From positions 7,612,199-7,676,198 of the forward strand of contig NZ_AP018207.1 in the NCBI RefSeq assembly GCF_002367995.1: a stretch of 64,000 nt of DNA. Direction: 5' to 3'. Shown in pieces: positions 36,824-46,032 of the stretch. The translations under genes were made by a program, and so were the position numbers. The DNA is from Calothrix brevissima NIES-22 (GTDB taxonomy: Bacteria; Cyanobacteriota; Cyanobacteriia; Cyanobacteriales; Nostocaceae). Positions within the stretch are counted from its first letter, which is position 1. Every line of letters begins with the position of its first letter. Under the pieces are notes generated by a model that saw only the letters and a program-made list of their open reading frames with translations, did no database searches and was not told where the DNA came from.

Positions 36824-38028
36824 GTCAGGACTTAGGCGACAATAATGTGAAAGCCTTGATTTAATCTTGGGGCAATGTATGTAGACCTTCAGAGGCTTGC
36901 CGCAGAGTATATTAGTGTCAACTTACAGCAGTGTTTATGTATTTAGACGACAAGCTGGTATCTGTATTTCTTTGTACCTTTGCGCCTACCCTGCGGGTTC
37001 CGCCTTTGGCGGTATGCGTGAGATAAAAAAATGTGGGTTCATTTACCTGAAAATCGCTGTAAGCTAAAGCTATATAGGGCAAATCCTCCCATCTACGCCA
37101 GTTGCAATCCCATAACTAAGCAAAAAAATATCCACGAAGACTTCAGTTTAAAAGAAACAGGCTTTATGGATAGAAATCATTTATATTCTTTTTAACTCGT
37201 AAAGGCAATTCTTTCGGATTAGCCATTCGTACAGTTAAACTCAAAATTAACAATTTCACATACAATGAGATCGCCTTTGGTATTTTCCAATTTAGTGTTT
37301 GGAAAATTAACATAAATGCGTCGTTTTCTAAATTTGCTTTCCTATTTTCTAGTTATTTCTTTATTCCCTCCCTGGTTCTTCGTCATCTATAAATCTGATT
37401 AATTGGATTATTTCTTGCAAACTTTTCCAAAAACCTAATCTTGGCTGTTCCTGATTCTGATTATTTATATTAACTGCTTGGATTATGGTATTTTTGATTG
37501 ATTGAGTCATGTCGCTTTGCTCCCAATTCAAAATTCAAAACTCAAAATTAAACAAGTAGGAAGGCGGAAGTACAGTTTTGTCACAGGGATTTAAAACCCA
37601 CCACAAAACTTGCGGCTTGTTAGAAGCCGGGGACTGAAACCCACAGAAGTTTTTTAGCAATCCCCATAAATAAATTTACGGGCTGCAAATGAAAAAAATG
37701 TCTATAATTTACATAATATGCTACAGTTAAAAACTTTTATTTATCTCTTTCTTATAGTAATGATAGAGTAAGTTCTAAGTATTTCCCCTTGGTCGCGTAA
37801 CAAGCAATACTTTTCGGTTAAGGAAAAAAGGGGAATGGGTAAGGGGAAAGAAAAAATCTTTAACTTTTACTCATTTTGAGTTGAAAACGCTTAACCGAGT
37901 GCCTGTACATTTCGTATTTGATGCGTAAGTCCTATAAGTTTGATGCAATACCCTTCTTGGCTGTGGGTGGATTTGCAACCATATTTTGTGATGATGAGGA
38001 ACTCATCAAAATTTGGTGATGGAATGTT
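36824..38028. other. 1.2-kb intergenic region with nested repeats and two possible small minus-strand ORFs
   Basis: At 36975-37025 a short palindromic insert (ctgcgggttccgcctttggcgg) sits inside a cctttgcg..tgcgtgag dispersed repeat. On the minus strand, frames at 37361-37510 (49 aa, listed separately) and 37164-37313 (49 codons starting MLIFQTLNWKIPK) read protein-like, but the second has no clear ribosome site and may be relic. A hairpin gcggcttgttagaagccg lies near 37610-37627. The rest appears non-coding. Confidence 0.4.
37361..37510 (-). CDS. Possible small protein, 49 aa
   Basis: ATG at 37510 has GGGAG nine bases upstream. The 49-aa product is polar at the N-terminus (TQSIKNTIIQAVNINNQNQE), then carries an amphipathic helix (FWKSLQEIIQLIRFIDDE). 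There is no known motif. Support is only the ribosome site and a protein-like composition, so it may be spurious. Confidence 0.3.
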   Translation of the reverse strand: MTQSIKNTIIQAVNINNQNQEQPRLGFWKSLQEIIQLIRFIDDEEPGRE

Positions 38029-38331
38029 TTAAGAAGAACGCCGTGCTACTTGATTTAGCCATTCTATCAGGGGTCTTAAGGTTCCTGGTAATGCTGCTTC
38101 ACTGACTGTGACTGTATGTTGTTTACCCTGGTCTTCCACTGTTAATTTATATTGAAAGCGATCGCTCTGGGGATTAGGTGAAGTAATTTTTTCTGGTAAA
38201 TTAAACAAACCAGCCGCTTCCACCAGTCTAGGTAGTTCTTGGGCTTCGTTGGGTGGCAGAGTAGTTGTATCAACGGTTGTTTTCTTGCTAATTCCAGCAA
38301 AGCCGCCTGTGCGTTCAAAGGAGATCCGCAT
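38029..38331 (-). CDS. Emfourin-like inhibitor of protealysin-type proteases, 100 aa
   Basis: Matches the emfourin family (protealysin inhibitor): MRISFERTGGFAGISKKTTVDT at the N-terminus, LPPNEAQELPRLVEAAGLFNLP in the middle and a C-terminal VSEAALPGTLRPLIEWLNQ. Emfourin is a slow-binding protein inhibitor of the M4 protease protealysin in Serratia, encoded beside it. Here the gene lies 264 bp downstream of an M4 protease gene of the protealysin type on the same strand, the same arrangement. No signal peptide: both are cytoplasmic in their primary sequence. The family call rests on pattern and context. Confidence 0.85.
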   Translation of the reverse strand: MRISFERTGGFAGISKKTTVDTTTLPPNEAQELPRLVEAAGLFNLPEKITSPNPQSDRFQYKLTVEDQGKQHTVTVSEAALPGTLRPLIEWLNQVARRSS

Positions 38332-38595
38332 TGTTTACTCTCCGTTGTCCTATCTAGGGGAAAATAAAAAAACTGGAAGATTTTAACTGTCATCTTCCAG
38401 TGTAACAACAAAGGACAACTTAGTATAAATGCTGAATACTAAATGATGAGTGATGAAAACTTCATCATTGTACTAAGGGAACTCCAAACAATAAACAACA
38501 GCTTCATTTCGTTGACGGTTGACGGTTGACTGTGAACTGTCAACGGTGAACAATAGCAATGAAATATTTTTTACTTGGATGTCCCTAACTGTTGG

Positions 38596-39678
38596 CTATT
38601 TGATTACACCTACTTTTTGCCAAGCATTCTGTACAGCTTTTTGTTCCTTACTATTGTTACCGTACAGTTCGCCAGCTACTTTAATTGTGGTGTTGGCGGC
38701 TGTTTTAAAATTAGCATTACCACGTAGGCGATCGCGCAAAGTAATATACCAAATTTTTCCAGCTTTTTCCCAAGCATAGCCGCCAATTTCCACAGCCGCT
38801 AGGTAAAAAGCATAGTTAGGAATACCGGAATTAATATGTACTCCGGCGTTATCTTCCGTACCAGTATATTTATCTTTCATATATGCTGGTTGGGGATCTT
38901 TACCTAAAACTGGATCGTCGTATGCGGTTCCTGGTGCTTTGAGGGAACGAATACCCACCCCTTTGACTTTTGGTGCTAAAAGTCCTTCGCCAATAATCCA
39001 GTCTGCTGCTTCTGCTGTTTGATTTTTACTTTTCTGCTTAACTAAAGCGCCAAATACATCAGAAAATGACTCATTCAGTGCTCCTGATTCAGCGTAATAC
39101 TGTAAACCAGCTTCATATTGAGTCACACCATGAGTTAATTCATGGGCAATCACATCTATCGATTTAGTGAAGCGTTGGAATAATTCACCATCACCATCAC
39201 CGTAAACCATTTGGTCGCCATTCCAGAAGGCATTATCATATTTAACGCCGTAATGGACGGTAGAATCTAAACGCAGTCCTTTGTCATCTATAGAATTGCG
39301 ATCGAATATCTCATAAAACATGTCATAGGTCGCACCAGCTGCATCATAAGCTTCATTTACGGCTTGATCGGTACTAGGCGGATCGCCTTCACCCCGTACT
39401 AATTTACCTGGTAAATTTTCTGAGAATTGGGCATCATAAATAGTGCGGCGCTTTACACCTGGGGATGGTGCAAAGGAAACAGCACCTACTATATTTCTTC
39501 TACCGCGCAATTGTGCGGAAACATTTAATGTTTGAAAAGCCCAACTACGCTGTTCTGGGTTACCATTTACGGCAACATTTTGCAGCATATGTGGGGGAAT
39601 AATACAACAGATAGGGCATCTAGAGTAGCCTGGATGTTTACAGTTAAAACCAGTAGATTTATTCTTATTTCGAGCCAT
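38596..39678 (-). CDS. M4-family metalloprotease, protealysin-like
   Basis: Thermolysin-family zinc protease, 360 aa. The catalytic zinc motif is in VIAHELTHGVTQYEAG (HExxH), the third ligand Glu in GALNESFSDVFGALV, and the active-site His is in DNAGVHINSGIPNYAFYLA. It has a short propeptide with the protealysin-type motif (CPICCIIPPHML) rather than the long thermolysin propeptide, and no signal peptide, so it is likely made as an intracellular precursor. It is followed by the emfourin-like gene. The start at 39678 (MARNKNKSTG) has GGAG ten bases upstream. An extra Cys cluster (CKHPGYSRCPICC) in the propeptide may bind metal or form disulfides. Confidence 0.92.
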   Translation of the reverse strand: MARNKNKSTGFNCKHPGYSRCPICCIIPPHMLQNVAVNGNPEQRSWAFQTLNVSAQLRGRRNIVGAVSFAPSPGVKRRTIYDAQFSENLPGKLVRGEGDPPSTDQAVNEAYDAAGATYDMFYEIFDRNSIDDKGLRLDSTVHYGVKYDNAFWNGDQMVYGDGDGELFQRFTKSIDVIAHELTHGVTQYEAGLQYYAESGALNESFSDVFGALVKQKSKNQTAEAADWIIGEGLLAPKVKGVGIRSLKAPGTAYDDPVLGKDPQPAYMKDKYTGTEDNAGVHINSGIPNYAFYLAAVEIGGYAWEKAGKIWYITLRDRLRGNANFKTAANTTIKVAGELYGNNSKEQKAVQNAWQKVGVIK

Positions 39679-40085
39679 CCGAGATATTCTCCTTTTTTAA
39701 CTAACTGATGGCAGACAAAGGAACAAAAAAATTAATGTCAGTTGCTTGTCCCTATTTTTTCTAATTCCGAAAACTTTCTACTCTATTTTTTAGGATAGTT
39801 CTGTTGAGAATGGACGGGTAGCATCGCCAGATATTTTAATGTTAGGACATGACATAAAAACACAACAAAAAATCAGATTCCGCAAATTTCCGCCAAAATC
39901 TTGAATCTTCTCATGCACCACCTCCTTGACAACCCAACGGCTTTATATAATAAGTCTTGTTATCAAGAAAAGTGTAATTTATTACTTATTTGTTACTTAA
40001 AGGGCAGGGGGCAGGGGGACAAGGAAGACAAGGAGGACAAGGAAGACCAATGACTATTGACTATTGACTATTGACTATTGACTAA
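39679..40085. other. Intergenic region ending in short tandem repeats
   Basis: No gene is supported. From 40001 to 40085 it holds G-rich agggggc/gacaagga repeats and about five copies of the 7-mer tgactat. The AT-rich first part should hold the protease promoter. Confidence 0.5.
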
Positions 40086-40811
40086 CTAAAATTTGCGCAA
40101 CCAACCGCCAAAAACTGCCAAACCGTAATATTTCCAAGGTACTACTACAGTTTCAAAACCAGCATTTGTCAGCATTTGCAAATGTGCGTTCAAAGTCGCT
40201 AACTGGTCTTGGCTGGAATAGCCTTGAGTGCTACTTGTACCCACCTTAGCACGAACTTCCGCTAGGGTTTTACCTTGTTGGGCTGCCCATTCCTCTCTTG
40301 CGGCTTGGTAGACTTCTACTAGTAAGGGTGATTCGGGTAAGGTTGGGTCAGCATTCCAAAAACAACCATCCGAACTGAGACTAGCAGCAATTTGTTGAAA
40401 TAGCTGGAATTTCATTTCATCTTGGAGATGGTGAATCGCCAAAGATGATACACAAGCAGCAAATTCTCTATTTATAGCAAATTTCTCCGGATTATTTGCC
40501 CAATCGCCAAAATCGGCTTCAATCCCACTCCAGCGATTTGCATACCCAGCTGCGGCGATTTTATTTTGAGCATATTCCAACATTCGCGGTGAGTAATCTA
40601 ACGCTACTACTTGCGCCTGTGGACAGCGTTGGAGTATTTTCAGACTCAATTCGCCTGTACCGCAACCTAATTCTAAAATGCGATCGCAACTCGAAGGTAC
40701 ACAACGGCTAATTACCTCCAACATTTCGTCATATCGCGGTAATAGCTGACGAATCCCCGCATCGAAATCAGCAGTTTTGGCAAATACTTCACCGGGAAAT
40801 AGTTGTTGCAT
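40086..40811 (-). CDS. Class I SAM-dependent methyltransferase, 241 aa
   Basis: Methyltransferase fold with motif I RILELGCGTGELSLKIL, motif II VVALDYSPRMLEYAQN, an acidic adenine contact (GIEADFGDW) and the motif IV-like FAACVSSLAIHHLQDEMKF. The C-terminal part (TNAGFETVVVPWKYYGLAVFGGWLRK) has the typical final strands. Related to Trans-aconitate/CmoA-like small-molecule methyltransferases, but the substrate is unknown. Soluble. Transcribed alone; the next gene upstream is divergent. Confidence 0.85.
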   Translation of the reverse strand: MQQLFPGEVFAKTADFDAGIRQLLPRYDEMLEVISRCVPSSCDRILELGCGTGELSLKILQRCPQAQVVALDYSPRMLEYAQNKIAAAGYANRWSGIEADFGDWANNPEKFAINREFAACVSSLAIHHLQDEMKFQLFQQIAASLSSDGCFWNADPTLPESPLLVEVYQAAREEWAAQQGKTLAEVRAKVGTSSTQGYSSQDQLATLNAHLQMLTNAGFETVVVPWKYYGLAVFGGWLRKF

Positions 40812-40950
40812 ATCGCTGGTGTCAAGTGTTGCGTCTATGCATCAATCTTAAAGCATCGTGACCGATTACAGGCTAGCGATATTATTCGTTCATGTTCTTG
40901 ATGACGATCTTGAACTTAATTCTGATTAGCCGGAAATAACCGATAAAGAT

Positions 40951-41202
40951 ATGCTCCCAGAATACGATTTTACAACTGGTGTACGTGGAAAGCACTACCA
41001 AGCTTATCGCCTGGGACATGATGTTACCATTCATCAAGCTGATGGTACAACTACTGTACAGCACTTCACTGTCGAAGATGGCGCTGTAATGCTCGATCCT
41101 GATGTGCGAGAGTATTTTCCTGATGGAGAAGCTGTGAACCAAGCTTTACGTACATTGATCAGCCTATTCCCCAAAAATCGCGAATCCTCTACACCACAAT
41201 GA
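40951..41202 (+). CDS. Antitoxin-like small protein, 83 aa, orphan
   Basis: The sequence pattern (YDFTTGVRGKHYQAYRLGHDV.. DGAVMLDPDVREYFPDGEAV) is that of a small cyanobacterial family in which YDFs.gvRGK at the N-terminus and dPDVre.FPdseaVN.aLr at the C-terminus recur. These are often labelled antitoxin-like because paralogues sit beside toxin genes. No toxin gene is adjacent here: the neighbours are a methyltransferase and a dynamin-like GTPase, both on the other strand. The antitoxin role is therefore only a family-based guess. Confidence 0.6.
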   Translation: MLPEYDFTTGVRGKHYQAYRLGHDVTIHQADGTTTVQHFTVEDGAVMLDPDVREYFPDGEAVNQALRTLISLFPKNRESSTPQ

Positions 41203-41297
41203 TCATATTTGCGATCGCACTTCCTTGGCGTTAGTAGTAATATGCACTAAGTAATAAAACCATAGCTAAACACATCTGTTGAAATTTCTGGAATTAT

Positions 41298-43712
41298 TTA
41301 TCGCTTAGGTAATAACCGTTTTGTATTTTCCAGTAAATTATTTGATTTCTCTATGAGGTGATCAATTTCTAATTTGTCAGTACCATCTGCAAATGAATCA
41401 AGAGCTTGCTTTAATTCTTCTAGCTTTTGTAACGGTAAATTCTTATCTTTCACCGATTGTTCTAGTTCATTTCTATAATTACCTAGATAAGAGTCAAGCG
41501 ACTGAAAGTATAGCTCAACTTTTTGTTGAAAATAATCTTTAATATAGGTTTCAGCTTGTGTTTTAATTTTATCTGCCTCATTTTCAATCAATTTAATAAC
41601 TTCGTCAATATAAGGCATGATTTTGATAATATATCTTCCCTTTTCTTCTGTTTTAAAGCCAAAAAATGAAGCAACAGCCTTAAACCCATCATGAATAGCC
41701 TTCACAATAGGATTCTGTAAAATTACATACTCCCAAATAAATGCAAGTATGTTGTCAAATAACCTATTGAATATATCTTGTAAATCAACGTTATATGGAT
41801 AATCGAAATCAGATTTATTGCGGTAAGCAATTCCTGGCTCATTTACATTGCTGTAAACATTTATAAGTTTTATTGGATCTAAATCTAGGCTAATATCAAA
41901 GTCTGTTTTTAAGCGTTTTCTAGCATTATCAATAATTGGCTTGGTTTTCACATCCAATAAGTCAGACAATTTTTTGATTAGATACTCTGTTTGTTCTTCA
42001 GTTTCTTTACTGGTATTATTCAACTCGGTTTTAACTATCTGATTTGTACATTCTGCTAATGTATAAGCAAATGAATTGGCATCATCCTGGCTTTCAAATC
42101 CAAATACTCCTGGATTAGGAATTATTTTAAAATAACGAGAAAAGAGGGAATTAAAAGAGTTATTTGCGTAATCAGGTAAATGATTCTTAAGTTGTACTTT
42201 AATATTAATCTTTAATTTTTCGATGCTTTTGTTTACTTGTTGGCGAAGTTGCTTTTTGATTTCATCTACTTCTCGATCCAAACTATCACGACACTTTTTT
42301 AAATTCTCAATTTCTGTATTGAGAGCTTTCACACTTGCCTGAATTTCTTCTGCTTTTTTGTTAATTCCACTTCGTCTTAATTTCGTGTCTTCACATAAAC
42401 CTTCTAGACGCACAAGGCAAAGGTTAAGCGCAGATTCCATACACCGTGGGGCAACTTGTTCCATAATTGCATTGATTGCTTTTTCTAGAAATAGCGCAAA
42501 TCCAGACTGCTCCCAAAGCATTTCTGCATACATTGCTAATTTCTCATTTTGCTCACGCTCAAGAGATTTTTTCCACAGCAGAGGCCCAAATGCTTCCTGT
42601 GCAAATGCTTGTGCTGTTTTCATCTCAGATGCTTTAATATTTGGATACTCTTGTAATTCTTGTTGAAAATTAGTAGAGCAAAATGCTTGTTTTGCTGAAA
42701 CTTCAAATACTCGATCCATGTCACTGGAATCAATTAGCTTGAGGTTGTTAGCAACAAATTGTTTTACTTGCTCAGGAGTAATATCCCCATCTCCACGCTG
42801 ATCAACTTTATTGACTAGAACATACAGATTATTTTTGCCTCTTGTTCTGATAACCTTTTGTACTTCCTCTTTAATTTTTTCTGCTGCTTCGGCTCTTAGT
42901 GAGGTGAAATCCAGCACAATTAGCACAAGTTGACTGTTACCAAGCTGTTTAGACACTACAGATTCAAGCTTACTGCTAACTCCCGCCTCATTTGGGCCAG
43001 GTGTATCAATGATTATAAGATTACCTAGTTTTTCTGGTTGTTCGTTGTGCTGCGATCGCCAAAAAGGTGTTTCAATGCAAGGAATGTCAGTTTCTGTTAC
43101 AGACTTTAAAGGGTCTTCAGAAAGCTCCAGAATACTGCAAAGGCGAATAATATGGTTTAGGTCAGTCAGTTTCTTATTGACTTCTTCACAACCAGAAATT
43201 TCCCCAGGAACTGGGAAATCTACCATATTGTGGATTCTTTTCAGCAAGTCTGCTAGATGAGGGTACTCAGCAGTATCTTTTAGAACTTGGTCAATCCCTT
43301 GTTTATCAATTTTTTGCTTCAGCGCGATAAATGCTTGCTGAAATGCTGATAGTATTTGAGTACTTAGCTTGAGAATTGGCTCTTTTGCATTAGCCTTAAA
43401 AACAATTTCAGTTGGTAGTGTTGTCATCGCTGTAGCACAGCTTGGCAAAAGTTCTTGCCCAATAATGGCGTTGATAATTGTGGATTTACCAGCATTCATC
43501 GGTGCTGCAATCGCCATTCTCAACTCAAGGTTTTCTACCTTGCGGCGTTCCTTATCTATTTGTTGCTGATATTTTTTATATTTACTTTCTGAGCCATCCT
43601 CGAACCAAAGCTGCGTACTAGCACGGTTCATCAGAATGCTAACTTGCTCTAGCAAGTTGATTACATCTTGTTGCAAATCTTGCACATTCGGCTTCAGCAC
43701 CTCAGCAACCAT
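41298..43712 (-). CDS. Bacterial dynamin-like GTPase, 804 aa
   Basis: Large GTPase of the dynamin superfamily. G1 P-loop is AAPMNAGKSTIINAI (about residues 66-80), the G2 Thr lies in ATAMTTLPTEIV, G3 is IIIDTPGPNEAG and G4 is VNKVDQRGD. A long helical stalk with coiled coils follows (about 430-490, EEIQASVKALNTEIENLKKC), then a middle region with a hydrophobic patch (about 640-690, DNILAFIWEYVILQNPIVKA) that could insert in membranes, and a C-terminal assembly domain. Bacterial dynamins remodel or protect membranes under stress. No second dynamin gene is adjacent, although such proteins often occur in pairs. Confidence 0.88.
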   Translation of the reverse strand: MVAEVLKPNVQDLQQDVINLLEQVSILMNRASTQLWFEDGSESKYKKYQQQIDKERRKVENLELRMAIAAPMNAGKSTIINAIIGQELLPSCATAMTTLPTEIVFKANAKEPILKLSTQILSAFQQAFIALKQKIDKQGIDQVLKDTAEYPHLADLLKRIHNMVDFPVPGEISGCEEVNKKLTDLNHIIRLCSILELSEDPLKSVTETDIPCIETPFWRSQHNEQPEKLGNLIIIDTPGPNEAGVSSKLESVVSKQLGNSQLVLIVLDFTSLRAEAAEKIKEEVQKVIRTRGKNNLYVLVNKVDQRGDGDITPEQVKQFVANNLKLIDSSDMDRVFEVSAKQAFCSTNFQQELQEYPNIKASEMKTAQAFAQEAFGPLLWKKSLEREQNEKLAMYAEMLWEQSGFALFLEKAINAIMEQVAPRCMESALNLCLVRLEGLCEDTKLRRSGINKKAEEIQASVKALNTEIENLKKCRDSLDREVDEIKKQLRQQVNKSIEKLKINIKVQLKNHLPDYANNSFNSLFSRYFKIIPNPGVFGFESQDDANSFAYTLAECTNQIVKTELNNTSKETEEQTEYLIKKLSDLLDVKTKPIIDNARKRLKTDFDISLDLDPIKLINVYSNVNEPGIAYRNKSDFDYPYNVDLQDIFNRLFDNILAFIWEYVILQNPIVKAIHDGFKAVASFFGFKTEEKGRYIIKIMPYIDEVIKLIENEADKIKTQAETYIKDYFQQKVELYFQSLDSYLGNYRNELEQSVKDKNLPLQKLEELKQALDSFADGTDKLEIDHLIEKSNNLLENTKRLLPKR

Positions 43713-43848
43713 CGTCTTATGCTCCGCGCCATTCTAAATACACTCCGTATATGCTGGCTTAACAAAAAAGACAATGGAAACAGTAAAATTACTGCATAAG
43801 CGCACCACTCTGTGCCCTCAGCGCCTCTGCGGTTCAATTTTCTTTTAA

Positions 43849-45417
43849 TCACTCCTCGCGCAACCCAAAACCCCCTCCCCCAGGCGTTTCTATCACAAAA
43901 ATATCTCCAGCTTCCATCTCAACAGTAGCGGTACTATCTAACTCCTGTTGCGTTCCATCATGACGCTGTATCCAGTTACGTCCAATTTTTCCTGCTTCCC
44001 CACTATTTAAACCAAAGGGAGAAACACGACGATGATTAGAAAGAATATTCGCTGTCATGGGTTCTAAAAACTTGATGCGACGAATCACGCCATTACCACC
44101 AGAATACTTTCCTTTACCACCGCTATCGGGACGCAAACTAAAGCTTTCTACCAATACAGGATAGCGGGTTTCTAAAACTTCTGGGTCAGTTAGGCGAGAG
44201 TTTGTCATGTGGGTGTGAACTGCGTCAGTCCCATGAAAGTTAGCACCTGCACCCGAACCGCCGCAGATGGTTTCATAATATTGATAGCGTTGATTGCCAA
44301 AGGTAAAATTATTCATGGTTCCTTGGGAAGCTGCGATCGCACTTAAGGCACCATATAAAGCATCGACAATAGTTTGGGATGTCTCTACATTACCCGCTAC
44401 TACTGCTGCTGGGTAGGTAGGATTGAGCATACAACCTTCAGGCACAATAATTTCTAAAGGTTTTAAACATCCAGCATTTAGAGGAATACTATCATCAACT
44501 AAAGTCCGAAAGACATATAAAACTGCAGCTTGGGTAACCGCTTTGGGCGCATTAAAGTTACTATTTAATTGGGCAGATGTGCCAGTAAAATCAATAATTG
44601 CACTGCGATGTGCTTGGTTAATTGTGACTTTAACTTGAATTTTAGCGCCGCTATCCATTTCATAGATAAATTCCCCATCTTTGAGTACAGAAATTGCCCT
44701 TCTTACTGCTTCTTCTGCATTATTTTGGACAAATTTCATGTAAGCCTGTACAGTTTCTAATCCATATTGCTTAACCATTTTACGGAGTTCTTGTACTCCC
44801 CGTTCGTTAGCCGCAATTTGAGCTTGAAAGTCAGCAATATTTTGGTCGGGATTACGCGCTGGATAGGGATGATTGGCTAAAATTTCTCTGACTGCGGTTT
44901 CGCGAAAATTACCTGCTTCAACTAATAAAAAATTATCAAATAAAATACCTTCTTCTTCTACTGTGGTACTATGGGGAGGCATAGAACCGGGAGTTATTCC
45001 ACCAATATCTGCTTGATGTCCGCGCGAAGCGACGTAAAAAATGGGCATGGGGCAGAGATTATTTTCACCGCTTGCCAAAAATACAGGGGTAATGGCTGTG
45101 ACATCAGGTAGGTGAGTTCCGCCGTTATAGGGATTATTTGATAAATAGACGTTTCCCTGTTTAATATTATTGCCTTTATCATTAATTAAACTGCGGACGC
45201 TTTCACTCATTGAGCCTAAATGTACAGGTATGTGAGGAGCATTAGCTACTAATAATCCCGATTCATCAAAGATAGCGCAGGAAAAATCTAAGCGTTCTTT
45301 GATATTGACTGATGCTGCTGTATTTTGCAGCACAATTCCCATTTGTTCCGCGATAAATTGATAAAGGTTTTTAAATATTTCTAAACGTACTGGATCGGGT
45401 TGAGATATCGGTTGCAT
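43849..45417 (-). CDS. hyuB: Hydantoinase B / 5-oxoprolinase-type subunit (HyuB)
   Basis: HyuB-family subunit, 522 aa full length. Visible family landmarks: ERLDFSCAIFDESGLLVANAPHIPVHLGSM, VYLSNNPYNGGTHLPDVTAITP, GHQADIGGITPGSMPP, NFRETAVREIL and the Gly-rich C-terminus (GGNGVIRRIKFLEP and IETPGGGGFG). HyuA/HyuB enzymes use ATP to open cyclic amides such as hydantoins or 5-oxoproline (A and B halves are fused in eukaryotic OPLAH). The matching HyuA is at 52965-55058 on the same strand, with a kinase and a phosphatase gene between, so the two subunits are not in one operon. Substrate unknown; 5-oxoproline recycling is the likeliest. Confidence 0.9.
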   Translation of the reverse strand: MQPISQPDPVRLEIFKNLYQFIAEQMGIVLQNTAASVNIKERLDFSCAIFDESGLLVANAPHIPVHLGSMSESVRSLINDKGNNIKQGNVYLSNNPYNGGTHLPDVTAITPVFLASGENNLCPMPIFYVASRGHQADIGGITPGSMPPHSTTVEEEGILFDNFLLVEAGNFRETAVREILANHPYPARNPDQNIADFQAQIAANERGVQELRKMVKQYGLETVQAYMKFVQNNAEEAVRRAISVLKDGEFIYEMDSGAKIQVKVTINQAHRSAIIDFTGTSAQLNSNFNAPKAVTQAAVLYVFRTLVDDSIPLNAGCLKPLEIIVPEGCMLNPTYPAAVVAGNVETSQTIVDALYGALSAIAASQGTMNNFTFGNQRYQYYETICGGSGAGANFHGTDAVHTHMTNSRLTDPEVLETRYPVLVESFSLRPDSGGKGKYSGGNGVIRRIKFLEPMTANILSNHRRVSPFGLNSGEAGKIGRNWIQRHDGTQQELDSTATVEMEAGDIFVIETPGGGGFGLREE

Positions 45418-46032
45418 TTTAGTTCCTAGTTATTGAGATCAGACAACCACCTCTGTCGTAGTCGTAGGGGCAAGGCATTGACAATCTTTTGGTACATACA
45501 ATAATTTTGCTGGGTTGCTAGATCCCCGACTTCTTTAAGAAGTCGGGGATCTGACCACCACCAACTTCTCACAACTAATGCGATAGACCACTAGTGGTTC
45601 ATCGCATTAATTCTGTGGGGTAAGTTTCTTCTTATTTTCTCTTCCTTTGTGTACTTCGTGTCTTTGCGGTTCGTTTTGTACCCCTCGAAATTTTTGCGAC
45701 AGACTACTAGGTATAATTGGGTTAGCAGTGCATTCCAATGAGGGATTACGTATCCCGGTATTTATCTTAGTTTGTTTTGGGGTGGCGAGTATTGGGGATG
45801 CTTGGTTAGGGGGAATGTTGCAAACAATCCCCATTGCAACGATCGCAGTTTAGAAGATACCTTAAGGAATTCCCAACTAAAAAAATATACAACCTCTTTG
45901 GTAAGCAGGGGGAGTAGGGGGAGAAAGAATTTTTGAATTTTTAATACATATTACGATGTAATAGTTGAATTTCTGAATTTTGGGGGAATTATAACCATGA
46001 GATAAATTTCCTACATACTTTTAATTGATAAT
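45418..46032. other. Intergenic region with palindrome and possible gene relic
   Basis: Contains the 33-bp palindrome at 45520-45552 and a dispersed cttcgtgtctttgcggttcg repeat (45653-45672). The plus-strand stretch 45700-45853 reads GLRIPVFILVCFGVASIGDA and on to a stop, like the C-terminal membrane span of a lost gene, without a start or ribosome site. A G-rich repeat is at 45907-45925. Confidence 0.4.
45520..45552. repeat. 33-bp palindrome, second copy of 7514-7546
   Basis: agatccccgacttctt / aagaagtcggggatct around a central t. The arms are identical to the copy 38 kb away. Confidence 0.85.

Noticed and set aside
38142-38411. 89-codon minus-strand ORF overlapping the emfourin gene
   Set aside because: Shadow frame; the emfourin-like frame has the family pattern.
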